Assembly (NCBI GenBank): GCA_934045905.1
Contig: OW203761.1
Span: forward strand, 31,608,964-31,672,963
DNA: 64,000 bases
Direction of reading: 5' to 3'
Source: Leuctra nigra
Taxonomy: Eukaryota; Arthropoda; Insecta; Plecoptera; Leuctridae
The translations under genes were made by a program, and so were the position numbers. The notes under the pieces are model-generated. The model was not told where the DNA came from. It saw only the letters and a list, made by a program, of their open reading frames with translations, and searched no databases. Within the stretch, counting starts at the first letter, position 1, and each line of letters starts with the position of its first letter. Below, piece after piece: positions 31,974-50,400 of the stretch.

Positions 31974-31984
31974 TTTTAGCGGGT

Positions 31985-32410
31985 TCTCATCATTGCAGTA
32001 AAGAGAAGACCAGTCTTCATCACCTTGTTTCCTCACTTTCTTCAACATTGCCCGAATGTTTGATGAATGACTTGTGAAAAGACCGCTTGAGGCCTTTAGA
32101 GAACCTCCATCAGAGAATAATTGGGCCAATAACATCGTATTCGATCCCTATGTGTGGACAAGCAATTCATCTTGTAAGCTTGATGATTTCTGAAATGTTC
32201 AGTACCAACAAGCTCTTTTCGAAATCATTCGATGGTCCATGATCCTTGTCATGATTGCCAATCCCACAGAGGAAGTGTTTGTCATTGTGACCACAATATC
32301 TGAATCGGGAGGGCCTTATCATCGAGAAGGACGAGACGCAAGGATTTCCTCAAGTAGCAGGAATAAGACTGACCATGAGCTTGGATCAAGTGATGTATTT
32401 AGAGAGTAAA
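31985..32410. pseudogene. Possible decayed coding remnant, identity unknown
   Basis: The composition is less AT-rich than its surroundings and short frames run on both strands. On the plus strand 32200-32409 stays open for about 70 codons without a start. On the minus strand the stretch reads as broken pieces, such as RFRYCGHNDKHFLCGIGNHD, separated by stops. I recognise no family. It could be a lost gene or the interior of a transposon. Confidence 0.2.
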
Positions 32411-32438
32411 GTTCTGTTAATTTGTTTTAGGTTCCGTA

Positions 32439-35400
32439 ATGAAGATGTCTTTGTACAAAAAAGTGGGACTTTCAGTTTTACCACAGATTGCACAATACTG
32501 TACTACTGAGCCGATCAACGATGTTACATATGAAGAAATAGTGCAAGGAAAGAAAAATAATAGTATTATTCTCATAGATGTTAGAGAGCCTTCAGAAATT
32601 GCAGAAACAGGGAAACTGCCTGGAAGCATACACATACCATGTAAGTGTATGCAAAGACAATAGGGGTAGAAGAGAGACTTCTACAGAAGACAAGGGTCAG
32701 GGCACAGCCCCGGTAATTGATATTTTTTGATTATATTTTGTGCACTGTAGGTCGTTATCACACCGATATTTATCTTCCATTTTAATTCTATATTTTTTAA
32801 GGAAGGTACCTTCTTACTTGAAAAATTGCTTGCTATTGCAGAGTTGTTGAACGTACTGACCTTGGAATAAATTTAGGGAGCATTAAATTAGATACTGATT
32901 AGGCTATATATTGGACGACTCATTGTAATTTGGCTAGTTTGACACTCTTTAAATTACAACAATTTTCATTTTAAAAATGCTGTGCCGCATTTTTAAAATG
33001 AAAATTGTTGTAATTTAAAGGACTAGAGATGATCAAATCGAACAAAGAAGTTGTGTTTATGACCCAGTTATGCACTAAATTAAATATCATAATATGTAGT
33101 GAAATTATAAAATTTTCCAGCAGGCGCAGCCCGGACCAGCGTGTTGTAAGGTTCTCCCCCAGACCCAAATCGGACTTGAGACACTTATCATTGTTTTAAC
33201 TTCTAATATTACCTACCTAAATATTCTAATATATTCTAATATTACTAAAATTGTTATAAAATATCGAATAAAAGCTGATTTTTGCATCGCTTGTTGCCAG
33301 ATCATATTCATAATGGATGGAATTAGGTAATTGCAAATGCATGAGTTCTTATAGATGTCAAAACAGAGTGTGTGTTCCATTATCAAAATTTAATTTTAAT
33401 TACAACTACAATAATAATGTAAGAAATTTTAATTTTTCCACTTTTATGGAAAAATATGGCTAGGTCTGGGAAATTTCCATACTTTTCTTTCCGTCGGAAA
33501 TGTTTCCGCGGAAAAATTACCATGGAACATCCCTACATGAGTTACGCCATACGCAGGAGCTATTAACGAGCGAGTATGCATCAAATATCGAAATAGTCTG
33601 CTTGAGTGTGCGTGAAAAATAAAAATGATTTTGCGACAATACGACTCTAGTGAAAATTTTCTCACGCGGTCACCTCTAATAGGTGGCTCATTCCATTCTA
33701 CTTCACCCAAAGTCGTTGCGCCTAGAATTTTGATTTTTTTTATATTTTGCACAGTTGTTCCTACATATAAGCTGATGTCAAATCTCTAGTTTCAGTTCGT
33801 TTCAAGTCGGAGTACTCAAATTACGTGTAATTAAAGATGGCGCGGACGGGAAAATCGGTGTTTTTAAGCTTCCAGGAGAAATGCTGCCATTTCCATACTA
33901 TTCAAGTTAACAGAAAGATCTTTGCGGCGTTTTGTTCATAAAAGATCGGTCTATAATTATGTTATTTACAATTTTGCTGTATATGGAACCCTTCATAATG
34001 TAATTTGCCCTCAAACTTTGACTAAAATTCTTAAATTTTTCCAATATTTGAGGCATGATTATGAATAGAAGGAAGTGATGGTTCAAATACCCAATTTTAT
34101 TTTAGTTTCACCTTATATGTTAGAATAGATTTTCACACTTCATTGTTAGTTTTTATTAATTGTTTTTTACAAAAAAAAAGTCAAAACCCTAAAAAGTACA
34201 ATTTTTGGTCCCATTTTCCTCAGGCGGGGGACCAGATAAAAATTTCCGCTCAACGGCAAAATAACCAGCATTACTTGATGTATAATTGCTGCAAGTTTGG
34301 ACTTGTTTTTTTAACGGGTGCGGAAATGCATTTTCGCACCTGGAAATGCACGCGAAAATTCATTTCCACACCCGTTAAAAAAACAAGTCCAAACTAGCAG
34401 CAATTATACATCAAGTAATGCTGGTTATTTTGCCGTTGAGCGCAAATTTTTATCTGGTCCCCCACCTGAGGAAAATGCGACCAAAAATGGTACTTTTTAG
34501 GGTTTTGACTTTTTTTTGGTAAAAAACAATTAATAAAAACTAACATTGAAGTGTGAAAATCTATTCTTACATATAAGGTGAAACTAAAATAAAATTGGGT
34601 GTTTGAACCATCACTCCCTTCTATTCATAATCATGCCTCAAATATTGGAAAAATTTAAGAATTTTAGTCAAAGTTTGAGGGCAAATTACATTATGAAGGG
34701 TTCCATATACAGCAAAATTGTAAATAACATAATTATAGACCGATCTTTTATGAACAAAACGCCGTAAAGATCGTTCTGTTAACTTGAATAGTATGGAAAT
34801 GGCAGCATTTCTCCTGGAAGCTTAAAAACACTGATTTTCCCGTCCGCGCCATCTTTAATTACACGTAATTTGAGTACGCCGACTTGAAACGAACTTAAAC
34901 TAGAGATTTGATATCAGCTTATATGTAGGAACAACTGTGCAAAATATAAAAAAAATCAAAATTCTAGGCGCAACGACTTTGGGTGAAGTAGAATGGAATG
35001 AGCCAGGTACATCTTGCTGTGAAAATTTAAATATTCATATAAATATGTAATAGGGAATTCTCCTCAGATTTTAATTTACTTTTCATTAATTAAATACAAT
35101 ACTAGTTATTACAGGAAGATCAACTAGGTATATATAACAGGTCTCTGAAATAAATGTACCTATTTCAAGAGTTATTGAGGTTTGAAAGTGTGATTTTATT
35201 TGGCAGGCTCTGAATGCCTCCCAGCGATCTGTGATTGGATAACGTCAGAACCTAGATGATGGCAGTGAGACCATCAAAGATAGGGCTAACTGAGGCATTT
35301 CCCTGTGTTTATCCAGTTTGTGTTCACTTCAAATGCATTAGATAGATACATCAAATCCGTTGGAACCGAATTAGAACTGCATGCAGCGAACTTGGCTATC

Positions 35401-36609
35401 AGGTTTCCGACGTCACAGCTTGGAAAGATGGCGCATGGTCGTTTCAAATCTCCATGCAGACAGCAAAAGTTTGAACTAACATAACTCGATAACAAGTAGA
35501 CCTAAAAATTTTAAAAAAATACTATTGTATTTCTTTAGAAGCTGAATACCTATCTATTAAAAATGTAATAAAAATTGTGGAGAATTCCCTATTAAATATA
35601 TATAAATATAATATAATTAGGGTGTCCATATTTAGAAATTGGAAAATCGGGACAGTGTTGGGTTGCAATGGGGGGTCTGGGGGGAGGGCCCCCCAGTAAC
35701 ACGTGGGTCCAGGCCGCGCAGGCCTGAAATTGCTAGTTCACAATTATAGAAATTATGTTTCAAAGTATAAGTTTCCGTATATATTCTCAAAAATTTGCTC
35801 TATGGAAGGATATTGCAAAGTCACCCAAATCGGTGATCGGCGACAACAACAAAAAGTTGGTCGCGGCTTTTGGCAAGTCGCCCAATCTGGCAACCCTGAT
35901 GTCCATAACAGTCAAAGCAAATTGGACAAAGTCAGCTGGCTGTCAGTCAAGTGGACAGTGGCTGTCGAGACTTGAGACGGCTGTGACCAAACTGTTCATT
36001 CACAGAGGCACAGCAGACTATTCGACGTGCGGCAAATTATGAATTTACGAAAACACGGTAACATGTCAAAAATCGGGACAAAAGGCGTCCTGCTTGATGG
36101 TCGTGGGGACAGCGGGACAGGTTGCTAGAAAACGGGACTGTCCCGGCAAAATCGGGACGAATGGACACCCTAAATATAATATATCAATTATCAAAAAAAT
36201 ATCCTGTACATATTGCTATGTAGGAAACAAAACATCCATAGGTATTATATTTGATGCATTTACTATCCTAAAGATTTATGATGATGATTATTGAATGCGT
36301 GTGTAACTTAATTACAGTGAACGACGTAACTTCTGCACTAGGAACTATGCCCAACAACGAGTTTAAGCGCATCTATGGAGTACCAAAGCCAGGCTTGAAC
36401 GCACCTCTTGTATTTTCGTGTAGATCAGGCGTTCGCAGTAAAAAAGCTATGGACAGCGTGATAAAAATGGGGTTTAAAAAGTAAGCAGTACTACCATTTC
36501 TGTAGGCAATCTGATAATTTTTAAATTCTTTGTTCACAGTTTTGGTTTTATTTACAGTGCACGTAATTATGGAGGCGGATTCTTGGACTGGGCAGAGAAA
36601 TCAAAATAA
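32439..36609 (+). CDS. Single-domain rhodanese (sulfurtransferase-like) protein, complete, 3 exons
   Basis: Exons are 32439-32640, 36318-36480 and 36558-36609 (202+163+52 = 417 nt, 138 aa). The rhodanese fold is recognisable from ILIDVREPSEIAETGKLPGSIHIPL through FSCRSGVRSKKAMDSV to NYGGGFLDWAEK. The active-site loop CRSGVRS has its Cys at residue 102, so the protein may accept sulfur as a persulfide. It resembles the TSTD1/Hsp67B2-like small rhodaneses of animals. The N-terminus (MKMSLYKKVGLSVLPQIAQY) is basic and amphipathic and might be a mitochondrial presequence. Start at 32439 is the first in-frame ATG; the next is two codons on, and an upstream acceptor (TTGTTTTAG at 32422-32430) hints at a 5' leader exon. 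Intron 1 holds a 1.3-kb foldback and a hAT element. Confidence 0.88.
32947..33020. repeat. Perfect 34-bp palindromic hairpin
   Basis: Bases 32947-32980 are the exact reverse complement of 32987-33020 (34 of 34), separated by the 6-base loop TGTGCC. It lies in intron 1 of the rhodanese gene. It could be a recent foldback, a small-RNA hairpin precursor, or a MITE end pair. Confidence 0.85.
33130..33680. other. Rhodanese intron 1 sequence with a CCCGGACC-type repeat scrap
   Basis: GCAGCCCGGACCAGCGTGTTG and a following CTCCCCCAGACCC at 33125-33170 resemble 51945-52000. Otherwise AT-rich intron without recognised features. Confidence 0.35.
33685..35004. mobile_element. 1.3-kb foldback element with about 630-bp inverted arms
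   Basis: The left arm (33685 to about 34318) and right arm (about 34371 to 35004) are near-identical in reverse, from GGCTCATTCCATTCTACTTC at the outside to GTTTTTTTAACGGGTG near the loop. The 4-base AGGT is on both sides (33681-33684 and 35005-35008). The loop is only about 50 bases. No coding capacity is seen. A 4-bp duplication fits several DNA-transposon groups, so class is open. Transcribed in the rhodanese intron, it would form a very long double-stranded stem. Confidence 0.8.
35009..35609. other. Rhodanese intron 1, nothing recognised
   Basis: AT-rich, no supported feature. A 69-codon minus-strand frame has no recognisable content. Confidence 0.35.
35618..36172. mobile_element. hAT-type element with perfect 8-bp duplication
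   Basis: TAGGGTGTCCA...TGGACACCCTA ends are flanked by AATATAAT (35610-35617 and 36173-36180). Inside are a G-rich block with GGGGAGGGCCCCCC and the subterminal CGGGACTGTCCCGGCAAAA, matching the right end of 31011-31973. 555 bp, non-coding. Confidence 0.8.
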
Positions 36610-36734
36610 TGAAGATGTAAATTACACCACAGTAGGTACCTAGTTAAGAAAGTTTGTGCAATAATAATCTCCTAAAAGGAAGTCTGGAATAATAATTTGT
36701 TAATAATATGTAAACATTCAATCTACAGATTTTT

Positions 36735-36740
36735 TTATTG
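36735..36740 (-). terminator. Candidate poly(A) signal of NKAP
   Basis: TTTATT on the plus strand is AATAAA on the minus strand, about 210 bases past the NKAP stop. If used, the NKAP and rhodanese transcripts overlap at their 3' ends. Confidence 0.4.
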
Positions 36741-36818
36741 AATTAATATTATAAAGCAAAAAATTAAACTAGTACTATGAACCAGTACCTACAGGCTCTC
36801 TACTACTTCCTATTTGTA

Positions 36819-36824
36819 ATAAAT
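36819..36824 (+). terminator. Candidate poly(A) signal of the rhodanese gene
   Basis: AATAAA lies 210 bases after the TAA stop at 36607-36609, inside the 342-base gap to the NKAP stop codon. Confidence 0.5.
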
Positions 36825-36951
36825 AAATGTTAATGTTTCATTAACATAGAATAGAATGCTATAACTACCTCAAGTTGGAAAGACATCTGCAACCAAGCGG
36901 ATTTTCAAATATTTCTTATTTTGTAATAGTTTTGTTTCATACAATTTTAAA

Positions 36952-45132
<8,181 letters not shown>

Positions 45133-46890
45133 TGCTATTTAATAATTATGATCTACCTAATACCTATTTTAATACTACCTACACCATTACACCTGAAGAG
45201 AAATGACAGCTAGCAGCAAAGCAAACAACAAGAAGTGACAAGAAGAACCAGACCAACTAACTGAATGAAGCATCAATATCAAATGATCAACTCAACAAAA
45301 AAAAAATGCTCTTTATTCATTTATTATTTTTGTATACCTAGGTATTTTGTTAGATGTTTTACTTTTGGTTCAGTTCTGCGTGAAATGCTGGGACCAAACC
45401 AAACTTTGACCATTGACCAAACCAAGACTGTGTAACCAACATTGATATATAACACGTGGATTGCGCTTCAAAGCTTGCCAGCGAAGTTAAGTCACCGCCG
45501 TACGGATGTAATGTACTGACAACTTCACTGCCTTGTGAAGTAGTCCACATTCCTAAAAGTGTGCGTGATTGGTCAAAGCTTACTAGCCTTATGATTGGTC
45601 CATGTCGTAAAGCGACTGTCAGTTGTTTGAAATTTCAACAAAATGCGACATTATATTGCTTTAATGGGAATTATTTAACAGAAATTGGATTACATCAATA
45701 AAAGTAAGTTATTTATTTATTTATAAGAGCGAAGAATATATCAGGTCATATTGTGTCGAGTGTAAACTGTCATTAAAGTGCTGAATGTCAATCCCTAACC
45801 TCGCATCCGTCTATAACAACATTGTGTTCTCGTAATAGCTACTAAAAACATGTATTTATTTGTATTACCTATAATATTAAAGCAATAATAACACTTCTGC
45901 GAACAAAAATGCTAATAAATAGATTCGAAATGTATGTTTGTTATTAAAATGTCAAAGTTAAGTATGCAACCATTTTAAATTCACCGCCCATTTGTTTTGA
46001 AACTCAGTTGATTTAGAAATTATTCTGATCGTGTAGAAGGCTGTTATGGAATGATGACCTTGAAAAGGAACATTTTATCTTCTGTCTTTGTCTCACATCT
46101 TCTGTCTCTGTCGCACTATTTCAACTTCACTGCGACCAATGTTAAAGGGGTTCAATGCTCTATCCACCCCAACGAAGTGGAGGTACCTTGAGATCAGTGG
46201 TAACCAAGGGCAAGATGATTTGTTTTTGTAAGTTGGTGCTAGGTTGGTGTATCTGGAATTAAGCACGCACGCCCTGCGTTGCCGTCTTGTTGCCGTCATC
46301 ACACTTTCAAAAAAATGTGTCTACAGTCTGCACGTTGCCTTTAATTAATTAACTTTTTGAATGTATTTGAATGAACTAATTATAATCGTGGTGAGTAATT
46401 TAACGAATTAAATCTACAAACGTAACCTACATACTATGCTAAGTGAAAACATACCTAGAAACAGTTAGTCGGTAGGCTAGAATTTACCTTTCTAAATCTA
46501 GCTTACAGGTTATGATTGCCTGCCCATAGTGCACCAAGGTGGTGAACTAGGCACTGTTGATCTATTTTCTCAAACCTTATCGTCGGTAAAATTACATTAA
46601 GCCGATGTCACCACCGTATTCTGCTTAAAACGCTCGGAACCCCTATTTTCGAGATCATTCAAGTGCTCGGATAATCGAGCGTGACCTCAATGTGCTGTCA
46701 TAGGGCCTACAAAACCCTAGCATTCAATCTGCCACGGCAGTTTATTATTTAGTTTGGTTTGGCATCAGGCGGTGAATCCATTTAAAATTTGCCTCAAACG
46801 ATCTCGAAAATGGTCCTTTGGAGGCCAATTCTTGAGCATTCACTGTTCCATTTAAAACTTGAAAAGTTGACAACTAGGTAGGTACTAGGA
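45133..46890. other. Shared upstream region of NKAP (-) and DDX54 (+), left part
   Basis: Head-to-head 5' flanks. No TATA box can be assigned with confidence. Pieces with open frames (45456-45701) have no recognisable domain. Confidence 0.4.
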
Positions 46891-46898
46891 GGTAGATA

Positions 46899-47105
46899 CA
46901 CTCGACAATTCATAAAACAGTATTGAAAGAAATGGATTGTCTGAAAAAATGTGATGGCATCATCGGATGAAGTCTTTGCTTACTCGTCATCTACCTCTAG
47001 TAGGTGAGCTCTGATTTCATTGATAATAACAAGGATTGATTGTCAATGAACCTGACCAGAAGCCAATCTGTTTTGTTCAAATACCGTTTTATGATTTGTT
47101 GGGTG
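46899..47105. mobile_element. TA-flanked MITE, copy 2 of 3
   Basis: Same family as 43132-43355 (CACTCGACAATTCATAAAAC start). The right end has drifted (TTTGTTGGGTG). It sits about 350 bases upstream of the DDX54 start codon. Confidence 0.7.
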
Positions 47106-47459
47106 TAGGTACCTAGGCAACTTGACAACTAGGTAAGGTTGACAATTAGCTTTCAACTTTTTCAAATGTTATACAATGCAAACGTAAAATGGTTTCAAAA
47201 TGTGAACCTCCAGAATTGGCCTCCAGAGCAAATTAATGCCCCTTCTACACGCTGGTTTTGTTAAATTTTTGGCATGAGACCGAAGTGACAATAATGTTAA
47301 TTCTGTTTTTACTCTAGCTCAAGCTGTTAATTCTGTATTCTTAACGAGCTAACAACTGATTTTAGACAGGTGATTTGTATCGAGTGAGTCGTAATGTATG
47401 ATTACTAACTACTTTATTTTGTTTATTTTCAGTCTCCTTATGCTTAAAAATCGTTCGCT

Positions 47460-50400
47460 ATGGACGCTACAGTAATTGGTTTTGAGAATCCGCTTGAGAC
47501 GGAAGTAACTTTTCCTGATGGAAATGTGTCGTCAAGCAATCGTTCTGGAAGCTCAAAGAAATCAGGAGGTTTTCAATCAATGGGACTATCTTTTCCCGTT
47601 TTGAAAGGGATCCAGAAAAGAGGTTACAAGATTCCTACACCAATTCAAAGAAAGGTAGGATTTTTTAATACTGAGTTGGTGGATACTGAGGACGGAGTTG
47701 GAGTCTAAGAGAGAGTGGGAGGACGGAGATCGGATTTGAAGAACAATTGGAAGTGGAAGAAGATGAGGAGAAAACGCCAGTTTCCACGAGTTCTGCGGCT
47801 CTGGTATTGGTGGGAATACCCACCTCCTGACCCAATGTGTTGGAATAAGGGATAAATTATTATTATTTGTTGTAACAAATCAGATTTCTTTGTCAAGTAG
47901 GTAAATAAATGTGAGTTAAGAGACGAGGTTTTATGAAAAACTATCAGATCATCCAATCCGGAGGGCTATTCTATAACGAAAACTTAATCATTCCTGCCTG
48001 GAATCATTTCACGACCATAAGGATAACATTGATCTGAAATGATTTCGTTTTCATTATAGAATAGGCCACCAGATCAGAACCTTATTGGTAAAAACTTGGA
48101 AAACACTCTGTGTAGGTAACGCGTTGATGAGCGAGCATGGATATGCGCAACACCTCAAACCGAAATTCTGTCTATCGAAAATGTCATTAAAAGCCAATAA
48201 TTCTTGAATTTCGTCACAGATAGATATCCAAAAATTCCTAAAATATTGGTCCCAACTAGGAAGATAGCTGGCAGGGAATAGCAACTCGCGTGACCTTGTA
48301 AACCATGTGTGTGATAACGGAAATGCCGCGCTTTAATAACAGTTGAAAATACCTCGAATCATATAATAAAATGTCACACAATATCACACAATTCGTTAAT
48401 CTTTAAGGCAGACAATGATGTATCTCAGACATCAACACGTTGCCTATGTGAGACGTAGTGAATAAAGTGCTGAAGTGATATTTTACCGACAGCGCAGGTT
48501 TCAACATTTTGATCTAGTTCCTCGAGATATTAAACCAGTCGAAACAAGTATACTACACAACATAATGGAGTTTAAAATACAGTCACACAATGCTCTGCAT
48601 TGTAATGAAGACAATGATTGCTACACACATATCTCTCCAATATTTATTGACGATGCAGCAAGAAAAGGCAACATTTCTCTCGTCAGTATCATACATGGCC
48701 AAATGCGTACTGCATCAGCTAACGTGGGTGATGTCATTAGGTTGCCAATCCCCCCCCCCCCCCCAAGCTATCATCCTAGGTCCCAATAACCATGCAAAGT
48801 TTTAAGTTGATCGATGGAACCTATGATTGAACGGTTCCTTGTTAATTTTTAAAAATCGCAGGATCTCATTCAAAAAATATACGTAGGACCACTCATATGA
48901 ATTGGTGTGTGTACAGTGGCGGCAATATGATCGTTGCACTCTGCCTCTCTCTGACGCCGCCAGTGTACACAATATCAGATCGATCTTCATTAGTTTTGTA
49001 TTAGTATTAGTTTTATATGCATTTGAAAGTTTCCGAGTCTAACTACTTTGGAAATGAAGAGTTGAAGTTGCCGTGATCAAACATTTTCGAGAAATTTGAC
49101 AGCCAACAAGCAAAATGTCCGTAAAATGTCAATAACTTTTGGATTTCAACTCAGATTAGTCTGAAAATTGTCAAAAATACAGATAGTAATGTTGGTCCCA
49201 ATGACCATGCAAAGTTTTAAGTTGATCGGTCAAACGGTTATAGCCTATAGGTAGTTTTAATTTCATAAAGACAGGAAAATATATGGGTTTAAATTTTAAC
49301 CAGTGAGAGGATTTGGCTGAAACTTTGTAAGATTGGGGACAATATTGGTCGTAATGACTCATCAAAATTTCAGCCACCATTTACTAGGGCCCGGACTCCT
49401 AAGCTTGCTGGCCAGGCTTGGCTCTTCCTCTTCGTTCTTCTTCTCTCCTGGTTTTTTTCCACTTCTTCCTGTCTTCCCACCACCTTCCTTCCTCCACTTC
49501 TTCCCACTTCTCCAGTCTCTCATGTACATCCTCTGCTACCTGCTCTCTCCACTTTTCCCTCGGTCTTCCCACTCTCCTTTTATCACTTCTCGCAGCTTCG
49601 AACTCCTCACGCGGTATTCTCTCCCTCTGCATTCTCTTCATATGGCCAAACCACCGTAGCCGCTCTCTCCATTTTCATAATGAAATTATTTTTTTGCCTA
49701 CAGACAATTCCATTGGTGCTGGAAGGGCGAGATGTAGTTGCCATGGCTCGAACTGGGAGCGGGAAAACGGCTTGTTTTCTTGTACCATTGCTCGAAAAGC
49801 TGAAGACACGTACTGGAAAGACAGGTGCCAGAGCTCTGATTTTATCACCAACTCGAGAATTGGCTGTTCAGGTAGGAATGTTAAACTGTTCTGCTGAATT
49901 AAATCGTTAGTTTGCAACTGTGTTTTGTTTTTTTGATGTATCAATAGTCAATACAGATCACTCTCATTTAGTCGCAATTTTATTTCATTGTAAAACTAAA
50001 AGCAACTTATAAATTATGTCGTGGATGTTTTCGGAACCATCGAATGATAGCAAGGCAGTGGTGACGGCTTGTTCCGATGAATGTGCGGGTGGCCCTGATA
50101 AGGGCCGTCCTCGACGTTTCGGAAGCTTTACTACTTCCATCTTCTGGCGGCGACTGCGAAGATGTAGCTGGCAGGGCGGTATTTATTCTTTTTCGGGGTG
50201 GTCTTGTTTCCCGTTGGTGGAGTGTGGATGACCAATCGCAGAGCTGGAATTAGAGATGGTTTTCGTTCCTCACTTCGTCAGTTGCTGGTGCGCTCGGCTG
50301 CGGGTAAGTCTAGTTGGCGGGAGCGTTTCTGTCGGTGCTCGCGGCGGTAGCTCGGTGTTCTGCTGCCTTCGCGTGAGGCTCGCCCGGTGCCGGCTGCTGG

